Numbered from the stretch's first letter, positions 23,539 to 36,525 are shown. The stretch: DNA of 64,000 nt from Riptortus pedestris (GCA_019009955.1 CM032228.1:259066001-259130000); one strand, 5' to 3'. Notes: generated by a model from the letters alone, not told the origin. Translations and numbers: made by a program.

Positions 23539-24534
23539 GTATCAAATATTTTTCTATATCTATTAATAATTGTATACAATTTAACCAATAAATATATTTT
23601 TCTTAATAAAATTATAAATTAATTTATTCTAAGTAGTGAGTTTTAGTATTTATCATATACTGTGTATTAATTCATTATTTACTGTATTAAATGAGGGACT
23701 TGGGGTTGACAATGACTCATGGTCTTATTGGCTTGTTGATGATGCCATTTCCGGAAATCGGCTTCAAATATCCATCGATACTACATAGAAGATGATGGAT
23801 GGCCCCTTCAATAATATGTTCTTGTTGTTTTAGAGGCTGCCATCATTTTGTTGAGATGTGGTTAACATCAAAAGTTGTAAAATCCCCCTTATCCGAGTCA
23901 TCAGATTAATAACTGTTCCACTGTAAATGTTCTTGCAAATCTAATCTCCTACCATTTTTGTTGAGTACTTTTTTCACTAAACACAAATATTAACTGTGCA
24001 ATTTGTTATTTTTAGCTACGATCCCATTGTTAGCGTCAAGTCGTATAAAAATGAGGGGGAAATGTGTCGAATAGAGCTGATGCTGTTTCTAAGATTTGTT
24101 TTATGTCAACTAGTTGTCAAAGGAATGCACTAATGCCGAAGGGCACAACCGAACCCCAGTAGCAAGGGACTTAACATTTCGATGTCCCTCGTCACCAAAG
24201 GCCCCTTAACACACATCCTACACATATGCTCAACTACAAGATAGTAACTCCTTTCAAGAATTGTTCTCTGAGCAAGAGTATTTCTTATGGCGAGGGAGGG
24301 GCAAAGAGATTGGGTGCAAGTTGTTAATTTCATTGTTTCCAAGAGAGATACAGAAAACGTGTAGTCCCGTTAACAATGATAAATGGACCAGTGTCGACTC
24401 CCTAGACAGCTGATATTTTCTGCAACAGAACGGATAAAAGAAGCGATATAAATTTGATGAAAAGTGTTATTTTGCATTTATTAAATTGATTAAAAACCAA
24501 ATACGTTATTCACAATTTCGATTTATGTTTTTTT
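23539..24534. other. Unique DNA, candidate intron
   Basis: No repeat family. The small minus-strand open frame at 24130-24342 lacks recognisable features. Confidence 0.35.
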
Positions 24535-24648
24535 AGTAGATTTCCCTTAAGGGAAATCAGCTATTGTGGTTGTACTCATGACGGAATTTTTTCTTCAAAT
24601 GTCCATCGATCCTACTTAGTAGATGACGAAAATGAGGTCCGTTCAAAA

Positions 24649-24716
<68 letters not shown>

Positions 24717-26122
24717 CTGTTACCGCTCTAGCGGTCGCAATTTTTGTTTGATCGTTACGAAACTCGAAATTTAGTCGTTTTATGTAAAAAGAAAGATCAA
24801 GTTCGTTAACGGCTGAAATCGGACCAGTGGGAGGGGGGTTTAGAGGAGAGGATTTTCGAAAATTCGAAATATCTCCGTTACTATACGTCGGATTGAAAAA
24901 TTGTATAGAATTAATCTTATTGCAAATTACATTTACTATAAATATTGTTCTATACATATTTTCCGTATAATGAGTATTAACCGAGATATTTGTATTTTTT
25001 GTAATGAGTTCCGCTTTCAGTAAACCCCCACTCCTACTAGGGACATATTAATAATAAGCTGATATCTCATGAACCACCTCATTATTAGGTTAAATACAAA
25101 ATATTGTTTTCAACAAAGCTTTATTTTACGAGATACAAACAAATACGTTCTGTTGACCCGGCCCCCCCCCCTTTTTTCTAGGACTACAAAAACCTGAGTG
25201 ATTGAGGTAGAAATTATTTTGATTCATTTCAAATTACTCCACTAACTATAGTAAATAGTTTCCAATAAAATTAATATTTTATATTCAGATATATTTCATT
25301 AATTGTTTGTTTTTCCGGTCTATCTATCGATACTGCACTACAAGGTTGGCTAACCTGTTTGTTTACAATCCAGCCGTATTACGTTGTAGGGACTATTAAC
25401 TTATATTGTAAATTCACTGAAAGATTTCTCATTGCCGTTTGTAATTATTCACTAATATTCACGGAAGTGTTACCTGTATGTATATTTATCTATTGTAAAC
25501 CTTCGCTGGCTAACCTGCTTGTTCCTTAATCATGTGAAAATCTCATAACCGTCTGAATCGTATTTTGCACCCACCTTTCTGTTTTCTTCCCGGATTCCTA
25601 AATTTGGAATGGTTGTGATTAAAATTATTCTGGTTTATTATTAATAACAGTACTAGATATAATAAATAGTTATGAATAAAATTTATAACTTATATTCAAA
25701 TATATTTCCGTAATTGCTTTTATTTCCGGTAAAAGCTGGCTAACCTGATTGTTTACAACTCAGACTGTTTGCTGTCAGGAAGGTTCTTACTATTAGACTT
25801 ACCCTTTATTTGTTTACTTAATATTCACAGCAGTATTAAGTCTTACAAATAATAGATATTCTGTGGTACTATTTAGTGTTGGTGTAATAAGTGTTCAGAG
25901 TACTGCTATCATTAAAGGTAAGTCGATCTTTTGTGTTCTTGTTTTTTTGAGATTGAATTGTTTTTAATTTAATCTCGGAGCCTAACGGACGAGAGTTACT
26001 TTCCCGCCAAAAGCTAGTTTGGCCGTTTCCTTGACTGGCTTGGCTCTCGTGAAATTTCTCTATTGTAAAACTTCACGTGGGAAATCTGCTTAGTTTACGC
26101 AGCCCCTGCGTGACGGACTTTT
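24535..26122 (+). mobile_element. P-family repeat, longest copy
   Basis: The 5' end reads AGTAGATTTCCCTTAAGGG and the 3' inverted repeat GGGAAATCTGCT is at 26079-26090. Outside it lies the hairpin ACGCAGCCCCTGCGT and TGACGGACTTTT to 26122. Inside, in order: (TA)n, the CTCTAGCGGTCGCAATTTTT block, a G-rich box, AAACCCCCACTCCTAC, a C-run, and two diverged ~400-bp halves (25245-25400 against 25653-25790) each with CTGGCTAACCTG. Last comes AAAGCTAGTTTGGCCG. No open frame beyond about 70 codons, so it is non-autonomous. Confidence 0.6.
24652..24712. repeat. (TA)n microsatellite inside P
   Basis: About 30 TA units between GTTCAAAACTG and TTTGTCTGTTA, the same internal site as at 2706 and 61026. Confidence 0.95.
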
Positions 26123-26247
26123 CTGTGTGGAGTCTTAATATTATTTTTAATTGTATACATATCTTTCCTAAATCACTTCATGGGCATGTTTTGTTTTCTT
26201 TATCAATTCTTAAGAGGTACCAAAATCGAACAAATAGAAACTTGTTG

Positions 26248-26590
26248 AGTTCAATAGTACATAGGGGGGGGGGGGGGCTATGTTCAATGATCTTTTAAAA
26301 GGCTAGTCCCATTATTATGATAAAGTAGTTCAGCACATAGGGGGGGGGGCTATGTTCAATGATCTTTTAAAAGGCTAGTCCCATTATTATGATAAAGTAG
26401 TTCAGCACATAGGGGGGGGGGGGGCTATGTTCAATGATCTTTCAAAAGGCTAGTCCCATTATTACGGTAAAGTAGTTCAGCACATAGGGGGGGGGGCTAT
26501 GTTCAATGATCTTTTAAAAGGCTAGTCCCATTATTATGGTAAAGTAGTTCAGCACATAGGGGGGGGGGCTATGTTCAATGATCTTTTAAA
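26248..26590. repeat. 71-77-bp minisatellite with G-runs, ~5 copies
   Basis: Units contain CACATA, a run of about 10-16 G, then CTATGTTCAATGATC and CTAGTCCCATTATTA. Unit length varies only through the G-run. It abuts the 72-bp array with no spacer. Confidence 0.93.
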
Positions 26591-27146
26591 AGGAGTGTTC
26601 TCATGTCCTATGCAAATGCCTCTATAAATGGCAGCAAAACATTAATATACTGGCAATACTGGAGGAGTGTTCTCATGTCCTATGCAAATGCCTCTATAAA
26701 TGGCAGCAAAACATTAATATACTGGCAATACTGGAGGAGTGTTCTCATGTCCTATGCAAATGCCTCTATAAATGGCAGCAAAACATTAATATACTGGCAA
26801 TACTGGAGGAGTGTTCTCATGTCCTATGCAAATGCCTCTATAAATGGCAGCAAAACATTAATATACTGGCAATACTGGAGGAGTGTTCTCATGTCCTATG
26901 CAAATGCCTCTATAAATGGCAGCAAAACATTAATATACTGGCAATACTGGAGGAGTGTTCTCATGTCCTATGCAAATGCCTCTATAAATGGCAGCAAAAC
27001 ATTAATATACTGGCAATACTGGAGGAGTGTTCTCATGTCCTATGCAAATGCCTCTATAAATGGCGGCAAAACATTAATATACTGGCAATACTGGAGGAGT
27101 GTTCTGAGGTCCTATGCAAATGCCTCTATAAATGACAGCAAAAACA
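26591..27146. repeat. 72-bp minisatellite, left block (~7.7 copies)
   Basis: Units start AGGAGTGTTCTCATGTCC and contain GCAAAACATTAATATACTGG. The period is a multiple of three, which keeps a 184-codon frame open. It stops inside a unit at the TTAA where piggyBac sequence begins. Confidence 0.95.
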
Positions 27147-27928
27147 TTAACCCTTAATATCCTGAATTTTTTTTTCTTCAGGAAAAAAGTTTTTTCAATT
27201 TTTTTTTACTTACTTAGGCATCTCTTAACGTGTAAAAAACAATATTAAAAATTTCTATTATGCCGTTTATGAGATAAGCCCTGTACCCATATGGCTACCC
27301 TAGGACATTTGACTACCTGTATTTGGAATAACGTGTGCGTATCACTCGATTTTTATGTAATAAAGGGAAACAATGAAAAAAAAAAAATTAACCATAAAAC
27401 AGATTTATTACGGTTATTTACAATATATCATTATAAGACAAATTATTTTTTGGTATGAAATGCAGCAAAACAATCAATACACAACCCTACTTTGCAGTTC
27501 CCACACATTGTTCTTACTTTACCATTACACTCGTTCCCTGCACATCTTTTCCTTTGTTTTCTTCCGTCTTAATTATAAAATGGTCTAAGCGGTCAAAACA
27601 TATGTCTTGGACAACCCGACTCGACGAAGTTTGCGAAGAAAAAATTCTGGGCACACCTGCCCCCATTGGTGGAGATGCATATTTTGATAAATATGATTGT
27701 ACTATATTCGGTCGAAATTCAAGTTGAGTTATAGGTGTCCTTGCTTTTTTGAAAAGTATCCATGCATTATGCAAGGACATATCAATTAGCCACGATAGAA
27801 TAGACCAATACCATTTTTTATTACGTATGGAAATTCGGTACATGGCCACCCCTTCGTCCATACGATTGTTCCTCCCATCAACGTATTGTATTCCTGTATA
27901 ACGTTAGGCTGGGTAACAGCTACTGGAG
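27147..27928 (-). mobile_element. piggyBac element, 3' part, inserted in the array
   Basis: The left end is TTAA (27147-27150) followed by CCCTTAATATCCTGAA, with a subterminal partner TTCAGGA: a piggyBac-type target site and end. About 300 bp of non-coding sequence leads to a transposase C-terminus on the minus strand. The other end, with its inverted repeat, is missing. The array resumes at TACTGGCAATACTGG, and the six bases TACTGG occur on both sides of the break. Confidence 0.85.
27447..27925 (-). pseudogene. piggyBac transposase, C-terminal fragment, frameshifted
   Basis: The minus strand reads ...VTQPNVIQEYNTLMGG, then shifts frame to NRMDEGVAMYRISIRNKKWY, the conserved segment around the last catalytic Asp of DDD piggyBac transposases. 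It continues through LIDMSLHNAWILFKKA and LEFRPNIVQSYLSK. A second frameshift near 27560 leads into the cysteine-rich C-terminal domain (KRCAGNEC, then MCGNCKVGLCIDCF and a terminal His), ending in TAA near 27447. In this family the transposase cuts and pastes at TTAA, and the Cys-rich domain binds the element's ends. The N-terminal half and first two catalytic Asp are absent, and at least two frameshifts disable it. Identity is certain to family level; the subfamily is not. Confidence 0.9.
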
Positions 27929-28335
27929 TACTGGCAATACTGGAGGAGTGTTCTCATGTCCAATGCAAATGCCTCAATAAATGGCAGCAAAACATTAATA
28001 TACTGGCAATACTGGAGGAGTGTTCTCATGTCCTATGCAAATGCCTCTATAAATGGCAGCAAAACATTAATATACTGGCAATACTGGAGGAGTGTTCTCA
28101 TGTCCTATGCAAATGCCTCAATAAATGACAGCAAAACATTAATATACTGGCAATACTGGAGGAGTGTTCTCATGTCCTATGCAAATGCCTCTATAAATGA
28201 CAGCAAAACATTAATATACTGGCAATACTGGAGGAGTGTTCTCATGTCCTATGCAAATGCCTCTATAAATGGCAGCAAAACATTAATATACTGGCACATA
28301 CTGGAGGAGTGTCCTCATGTCCAATGCAAATGATT
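27929..28335. repeat. 72-bp minisatellite, right block (~5.6 copies)
   Basis: Same unit as 26591-27146, resuming in the middle of the unit interrupted by piggyBac. It has more substitutions (CAATAAATG, AATGACAGC variants) than the left block. Confidence 0.95.
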
Positions 28336-28546
28336 TCCAAGTCAGCGATAGACAATTAAAGATTAATGTGTCCTATTCTGCCCAGAGCCATCAAGGTTCG
28401 TTTAGTCCCATATATATTTCTAGATTTCTATGAGTGGGGATTCAATGATTTTATTTTGCAATTCATCTTGCACTAACGTTTTTCTGGTTGTGTTTGCAAG
28501 CATTGTGGGTGTGCTCCTATTACAGTCTTGCAAGCTCGTGAGGAGA

Positions 28547-28555
<9 letters not shown>
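28336..28555. other. Unique DNA between arrays
   Basis: Nothing recognised. Confidence 0.35.
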
Positions 28556-28757
<202 letters not shown>

Positions 28758-28975
28758 GGGAGGGATGTAGAAGAGGTTCTAATTACAAGCTAACTGCTAA
28801 TTGGACCACTCCAACCCTGGTCCAATTAATAGGGAAGCTGTATCCGCCTTTAACGGTCTATCGCCTTCACACCTCTCTCTGTCGGCACAATCCCTCTCCT
28901 TAGATGAATTGAATCATCAACAAACAGGTTAATTATCTCATCTATTTGTTTGGCTGATGATGATTTGCTGATTAG

Positions 28976-31900
28976 AAGCAACTAGGCTCCATATACCCCC
29001 GATACTGGGCCAACAATGACTCCTATCCCCAGACCTGCCAGGCCCGTCCCTAGATGCTGATTAGAAGCAACTAGGCTCCATATACCCCCGATACTGGGCC
29101 AACAATGACTCCTATCCCCAGACCTGCCAGGCCCGTCCCTAGATGCTGATTAGAAGCAACTAGGCTCCATATACCCCCGATACTGGGCCAACAATGACTC
29201 CTATCCCCAGACCTGACAGGCCCGTCCCTAGATGCTGATTAGAAGCAACTAGGCTCCATATACCCCCGATACTGGGCCAACAATGACTCCTATCCCCAGA
29301 CCTGCCAGGCCTATCCCTAGATGCTGATTAGAAGCAACTAGGCTCCATATACCCCCGATACTGGGCCAACAATGACTCCTATCCCCAGACCTGCCAGGCC
29401 CGTCCCTAGATGCTGATTAGAAGCAACTAGGCTCCATATACCCCCGATACTGGGCCAACAATGACTCCTATCCCCAGACCTGCCAGGCCCGTCCCTAGAT
29501 GCTGATTAGAAGCAACTAGGCTCCATATACCCCCGATACTGGGCCAACAATGACTCCTATCCCCAGACCTGCCAGGCCCGTCCCTAGATGCTGATTAGAA
29601 GCAACTAGGCTCCATATACCCCCGATACTGGGCCAACAATGACTCCTATCCCCAGACCTGCCAGGCCCGTCCCTAGATGCTGATTAGAAGCAACTAGGCT
29701 CCATATACCCCCGATACTGGGCCAACAATGACTCCTATCCCCAGACCTGCCAGGCCCGTCCCTAGATGCTGATTAGAAGCAACTAGGCTCCATATACCCC
29801 CGATACTGGGCCAACAATGACTCCTATCCCCAGACCTGCCAGGCCCGTCCCTAGATGCTGATTAGAAGCAACTAGGCTCCATATACCCCCGATACTGGGC
29901 CAACAATGACTCCTATCCCCAGACCTGCCAGGCCCGTCCCTAGATGCTGATTAGAAGCAACTAGGCTCCATATACCCCCGATACTGGGCCAACAATGACT
30001 CCTATCCCCAGACCTGCCAGGCCCGTCCCTAGATGCTGATTAGAAGCAACCAGGCTCCATATACCCCGATACTGGGCCAACAATGACTCCTATCCCCAGA
30101 CCTGCCAGGCCCGTCCCTAGATGCTGATTAGAAGCAACCAGGCTCCATATACCCCCGATACTGGGCCAACAATGACTCCTATCCCCAGACCTGCCAGGCC
30201 CGTCCCTAGATGCTGATTAGAAGCAACTAGGCTCCATATACCCCCGATACTGGGCCAACAATGACTCCTATCCCCAGACCTGCCAGGCCCGTCCCTAGAT
30301 GCTGATTAGAAGCAACTAGGCTCCATATACCCCCGATACTGGGCCAACAATGACTCCTATCCCCAGACCTGCCAGGCCCGTCCCTAGATGCTGATTAGAA
30401 GCAACTAGGCTCCATATACCCCCGATACTGGGCCAACAATGACTCCTATCCCCAGACCTGCCAGGCCCGTCCCTAGATGCTGATTAGAAGCAACTAGGCT
30501 CCATATACCCCCGATACTGGGCCAACAATGACTCCTATCCCCAGACCTGCCAGGCCCGTCCCTAGATGCTGATTAGAAGCAACTAGGCTCCATATACCCC
30601 CGATACTGGGCCAACAATGACTCCTATCCCCAGACCTGCCAGGCCCGTCCCTAGATGCTGATTAGAAGCAACTAGGCTCCATATACCCCCGATACTGGGC
30701 CAACAATGACTCCTATCCCCAGACCTGCCAGGCCCGTCCCTAGATGCTGATTAGAAGCAACTAGGCTCCATATACCCCCGATACTGGGCCAACAATGACT
30801 CCTATCCCCAGACCTGCCAGGCCCGTCCCTAGATGCTGATTAGAAGCAACTAGGCTCCATATACCCCCGATACTGGGCCAACAATGACTCCTATCCCCAG
30901 ACCTGCCAGGCCCGTCCCTAGATGCTGGTTAGAAGCAACTAGGCTCCATATACCCCCGATACTGGGCCAACAATGACTCCTATCCCCAGACCTGCCAGGC
31001 CTATCCCTAGATGCTGATTAGAAGCAACCAGGCTCCATATACCCCCGATACTGGGCCAACAATGACTCCTATCCCCAGACCTGCCAGGCCCGTCCCTAGA
31101 TGCTGGTTAGAAGCAACTAGGCTCCATATACCCCCGATACTGGGCCAACAATGACTCCTATCCCCAGACCTGCCAGGCCCGTCCCTAGATGCTGATTAGA
31201 AGCAACTAGGCTCCATATACCCCCGATACTGGGCCAACAATGACTCCTATCCCCAGACCTGCCAGGCCCGTCCCTAGATGCTGATTAGAAGCAACTAGGC
31301 TCCATATACCCCCGATACTGGGCCAACAATGACTCCTATCCCCAGACCTGCCAGGCCCGTCCCTAGATGCTGATTAGAAGCAACTAGGCTCCATATACCC
31401 CCGATACTGGGCCAACAATGACTCCTATCCCCAGACCTGCCAGGCCCGTCCCTAGATGCTGATTAGAAGCAACTAGGCTCCATATACCCCCGATACTGGG
31501 CCAACAATGACTCCTATCCCCAGACCTGCCAGGCCCGTCCCTAGATGCTGATTAGAAGCAACTAGGCTCCATATACCCCCGATACTGGGCCAACAATGAC
31601 TCCTATCCCCAGACCTGCCAGGCCCGTCCCTAGATGCTGATTAGAAGCAACTAGGCTCCATATACCCCCGATACTGGGCCAACAATGACTCCTATCCCCA
31701 GACCTGCCAGGCCCGTCCCTAGATGCTGATTAGAAGCAACTAGGCTCCATATACCCCCGATACTGGGCCAACAATGACTCCTATCCCCAGACCTGCCAGG
31801 CCCGTCCCTAGATGCTGATTAGAAGCAACTAGGCTCCATATACCCCCGATACTGGGCCAACAATGACTCCTATCCCCAGACCTGCCAGGCCCGTCCTTAG

Positions 31901-32396
31901 ATGCTGATTAGAAGCAACTAGGCTCCATATACCCCCGATACTGGGCCAACAATGACTCCTATCCCCAGACCTGCCAGGCCCGTCCTTAGATGCTGATTAG
32001 AAGCAACTAGGCTCCATATACCCCCGATACTGGGCCAACAATGACTCCTATCCCCAGACCTGCCAGGCCCGTCCTTAGATGCTGATTAGAAGCAACGAGG
32101 GTCCATCTACCCCCGATACTGGGCCAACAATGACTCCTATCCCCAGACCTGCCAGGCCCGTCCCTAGATGCTGATTAGAAGCAACTAGGCTCCATATACC
32201 CCCGATACTGGGCCAACAATGACTCCTATCCCCAGACCTGCCAGGCCTATCCCTAGATGCTGATTAGAAGCAACCAGGCTCCATATACCCCCGATACTGG
32301 GCCAACAATGACTCCTATCCCCAGACCTGCCAGGCCTATCCCTAGATGCTGATTAGAAGCAACTAGGCTCCATATACCCCCGATACTGAGGCAACA
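28976..32396. repeat. 89-bp minisatellite, ~38 copies (3.4 kb)
   Basis: The largest array. Units start TGCTGATTAGAAGCAAC, contain CCCCCGATACTGGGCCAAC and end CCGTCCCTAG. It is far GC-richer than the flanks. Recurrent single-base variants (CAACCAGG, GGCCTATCC, GTCCTTAG, GCTGGTTAG) cluster near the two ends; the middle is almost invariant. Confidence 0.98.
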
Positions 32397-33330
32397 ACTT
32401 TTTGCTACTATCACTAATTGGGTAGAATATCTTGGTTAATATTCTAGATGACTAATTATGAATATAGTTTATATTATGAATATGAACAGGTCTCCATTAG
32501 GGGAAATCTGTGTCGATATACCTATGAATTAGTTAAGTTAATAGAGATATTCTATTAGTGAGGTGTGTGGACAACTGATGGTTAGCTGCATTATCTCTTG
32601 TTATTGATTGTGATTGTTAATAAAATGTTAGGGGTTGTGAATTGCCCAGAACTGGCAAACGTCAGTGCAAGATGACACCTCTAGTGTAGTAGCCATTACA
32701 TATTGGGAGCCACCTGCCCCAACCCATATAGAGAAGTGTGGCACATTGTGACGAGAGGCAAGTCGATAGTGCTAGCTAATGAGTGGCCAGGCTCCAGCTA
32801 GTCGGTGCCGAGTGGCGGCCAAAGGGCTTTTGTCGAGTAGGGAATAAGTAAATAGAGCTGGCTTCTATTGGAAAGGCCTAATAGTTGTGAAAAGCGAGGG
32901 AAAATCCCTTCAATAGGGAATTGGCAATTTTCCCTTTTCCTCTAAGCTACTTATTGCCCTCTCTATTGCCCTGAACCTGTTCGTAGGGCTTAGCTCCCTG
33001 ATTAGCTATAGCTGATCCAGTCACAGCTAATCCTCTTAGCCCACTGATAACCAGTCTTTATGGATTAATCTGAAGTAGCTCTGTTCTAGCGACCTTCTTC
33101 AATCGATGGCTCGCCACTATAGTTGTTCAAGCAGGCGCATTTGGACATGGCCCAGACCCAATCCTCTATACAACTACCTTCTTGTAGGCTAGAGTTAGCA
33201 ACTGCAGTGCATTGAACAGAACAGTAGGAGGCTTCTGTCATATTGAACACAACACGTTAGTCCAAGTCTTTCTTGGCAAATGTAGAACCGGGATCGTTAC
33301 AAATTTTAACTTGTGTTACAACTCGACTCG
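32397..33330. other. Unique block, moderate GC
   Basis: No open frame above 60 codons and no repeat recognised. 32640-33120 is GC-richer than average with several TAAT cores. Function unknown. Confidence 0.35.
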
Positions 33331-33632
33331 ACCTTGACCCTTCATAGATGTGACTACCTTGACCCTTCATAGAAGTGACTACCTTGACCCTTCATAGAAG
33401 TGACTACCTTGACCCTTCATAGAAGTGACTACCTTGACCCTTCATAGAAGTGACTACCTTGACCCTACATAGAAGTGACTACCTTGACCCTTCATAGAAG
33501 TGACTACCTTGACCCTTCATAGAAGTGACTACCTTGACCCTTCATAGAAGTGACTACCTTGACCCTTCATAGAAGTGACTACCTTGACCCTTCATAGAAG
33601 TGACTACCTTGACCCTTCATAGAAGTGACTAC
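33331..33632. repeat. 25-bp minisatellite, 12 copies
   Basis: Units read ACCTTGACCCTTCATAGAAG plus TGACT. One unit has CTACAT, and the first has GATG. Confidence 0.97.
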
Positions 33633-33981
33633 GTCAGAGTAATCAAACTCATTTCAATATAAGACGTTAGCAATCACTCTTCTCTAGTTGACTAAGCATC
33701 AAGATGGCCAGGGCTAGCTATTGACAGGAGCTTCATAGAACCATCTATGGTTCAAAAAAATTCTGAATCATGTTGCTGGCTTAAACATTAAGGTCCTCAA
33801 GCCTAATTACCAAGACGTACAACTGCAAAAGTACAACATTGAATTCGTATGAGTTAAATTTCAAAGAGAGCATTATCGTCGAACCGATAAAGCGTCGAAC
33901 AAAAACATGGCGCTACACCGGTCAACTAAAAAAGATTGCTCGATTCTGTGAAATTCTCTCCGTATAATGAGTTGGTATTCT

Positions 33982-33984
<3 letters not shown>
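33633..33984. other. Unique DNA
   Basis: Nothing recognised. Confidence 0.35.

Positions 33985-34061
<77 letters not shown>
33985..34061. repeat. (TA)n microsatellite abutting H2
   Basis: About 38 TA units, directly outside the H2 3' end at 34062. Confidence 0.95.
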
Positions 34062-34065
<4 letters not shown>

Positions 34066-35560
34066 CTAAGCTACCCGGCTTCGCTCGGAAAATCATTTGA
34101 GCTGAATGATGATGGTACTTTTTTTGGGGAAGGCTTCAATGTTTACAGCTACACTTCCAGTCTGGGCGCATTGTTTTCCCGTGAGGGTCAGGCAGGTGAC
34201 CCTGAGATAAGAAATTTTACTTTTGAAGTATCGATGATAATAACTACCTCTCCACTTTTTGAAACACCTTGAATAATTTAAATTGTTTTCAAGGATAGCA
34301 TTTATTATAATTAAATAGCATCTATAATGTACATATTTCTTGACAAAAACCAATCCCAGCTTACTTATATGCATAACTGTAAATGTGAGTAGAAAACAAA
34401 ATACAACATTTCACAGGAAATAAGTTAACACGATCAACTGTGCTAGCCTGCCCACAATTTCCTCCCCTGCTTAAGTGTTATCAACATTGCTTTAATAAAA
34501 TTACTTTCTTAAAACAATAAAAACTTCGAATTTTCTAGTAATTTATATTCCTATATAGTAATTTATATATAGATCATATCCTAGGGTAAATAACAGTGGT
34601 ACCCTAACAATAATTTAATTTGGTGAGGGAAATATGTTGTATTAAGCCTCAAATCATATTAAGTTTAAACGCACACAGGAAATAAATTAACAGAATTAAC
34701 TGTGTTAACCCCTCGACAACTTCCGCTCCCTCTTGAGTTATCAGCATTGCTTTACTATAATTATTTATTCAATACATTAAAAAGTTCGAATTTCCTAGTA
34801 ATTTATGTAGCTGGTGTAAATAAATAACAGTAGAACCCTAAAAATAATTTAATTTATATTGTAAAAGCTAGGGGAGGGAAAGAGATTGTAGCAACCCCCC
34901 CCCCCCTCAACCTTAAATCATATTGTTTATTTAAACCCATATTGTCTTTTGTTATAATGACAATTCCAAATAACGTTTAATAGTTATGGATAGTACATAG
35001 TCATTTCAATATTGACAACATATCGGAGGAAAAGGATAATATATAGCACAATTCAAGAGTTTGATTCGGCATAACTTCCGCTATCACAAGTTGTGCTAAT
35101 TCAGCTAGACATTGTTTAAATAATACATTATACAAATTGAATAATCCAAATGTTATTACCACCTTCTGTTATTTGCATGTTTTCCAAAAAACCAATATGA
35201 AATAAACGATCGCGAATTTTTATTTCAGGCCTCCATTATAAACCCCACTCTCGTTTGAACCTAAAAATTTCAATATAGCTTATAATCATGGAAGAATTAA
35301 TGCTAATTTACATGCCGAGTTTTGATAAGTTCGGTCCAATTGTTTGTACCCAATAAAATCTGTATATATCTCGTTTATACTTGGTATAATATAAAAGTGA
35401 ATATAACAAAATAAACAACTTTTGTCATGTGCATATTTGCCGAAAAACCAATAGAAAACGAAACATCACTATTTTTAATTTCAGGCCTCCCCTACAACTC
35501 CCACACCTGCTCATCCCTAGAAACGTTGGTACCGCTTATTATCATGGAGGCATCTCTGCT
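34062..35560 (-). mobile_element. Helitron-like family H2, minus-strand copy
   Basis: On the minus strand it ends with GCGAAGCCGGGTAGCTTAGCTAA followed by T, i.e. a hairpin and then CTAA^T, a Helitron-type 3' terminus. The body matches 590-1488, with an internal duplication of roughly 265 bp (34405-34480 against 34675-34750). Modules with CCCCCACTCYYG-type motifs follow toward 35560. The small minus-strand open frame 34093-34374 has no domain. Confidence 0.65.
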
Positions 35561-35820
35561 ATAAGAGCTAATTTATCTATTTAATCAGAGATATAGCACA
35601 ATTAGGCTAGATAATTAAAGAAACACTTACTCTCTTTGTATCTTGGGAGTCGACTGCCTGTTCCTGTCCTGCGAGATTGACCGTTGGATTCACCGGGCTC
35701 CTCTGTTTGACAGTTGCTGCTAACTCGTTTAAAGCCTAGTACTAATCACTCTGATCTCATAGATATAGAGAGACAGCGGAGAACCTCAGGCTCGACCGTT
35801 ACAATATATACATATATATA
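35561..35820. other. Unique DNA between two Helitron-like elements
   Basis: Nothing coding. The last 20 bp are TA-rich and form the target of H3. Confidence 0.35.
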
Positions 35821-36513
35821 CTAGCGGACCCGGCAGACGTTGTCCTGCGTGATATATCAAGCGATTAGGATATTAAATTTAATAATATAATGTTTAAATC
35901 AAAAGCTACTTTTAATAACACAAAAAACAACATTTATTCTGTGCACGTTTGCCTAAAAAGAAATAGAAAATAAATTATCGCGAAAACTTGGTACGCAAAA
36001 TGAAAAGGAAAAATGAGAGAAGGAAAAGAAGACGTTTTTAGTTCTATGATTATCTGGTAGAATGCGCACTACACGTCTCTACAAAGCAAATAGTTGTAGA
36101 CTAATAATTCAAATAAATCAAAACCCTCAACAATAATATTGCAAATACATAAATATAACTAAATAAAATAAAATAATAGCGACATTCAAATCAGATTAAA
36201 ATAAATTTGGATATGAAATAACAGTGTCTGAAAGTAAAAACCTCTCGCAGCTGCAAGCAGCTTTATTTAGATGACATACTTAAACTCTTAAGGACATTCA
36301 TTAGATAAGCATATTAACATTTCATTACACTACCAATAACCTTGCCCTTCGCCCTTCGACCGGAGACCTGCTCCATCTGCCTGGCCGATCTGCGGCGCTA
36401 AACCATCCGGGGCTTCACTCAAACGCGTACAGAAAAATTCATTCAAATAGGTCCAGACGTCTAGGAGGAGTTCAGTGACATACACACGTACGCTAGAATT
36501 ATATATATAAAGA
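35821..36513 (-). mobile_element. Helitron family H3, non-autonomous, both ends present
   Basis: On the minus strand the element starts TCTTTATATATATAATTC after an A (36514) and ends GTCTGCCGGGTCCGCTAG before a T (35820). That is the A^TC...CTAG^T arrangement of Helitrons, which insert between A and T without target duplication. Near the 3' end GCAG/CTGC arms form the expected small hairpin. At 693 bp, with no open frame, it must use a helicase supplied elsewhere. Confidence 0.85.
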
Positions 36514-36525
36514 TATAGATGTATT

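Noticed and set aside
26603..27157. 184-codon repetitive frame (MSYANASINGSK...)
   Set aside because: Translation of the 72-bp minisatellite, broken by piggyBac and with no unique part.
28976..32396. Possible CRISPR-like array
   Set aside because: Direct repeats are contiguous 89-bp units with no variable spacers, in a eukaryotic context. It is a minisatellite.
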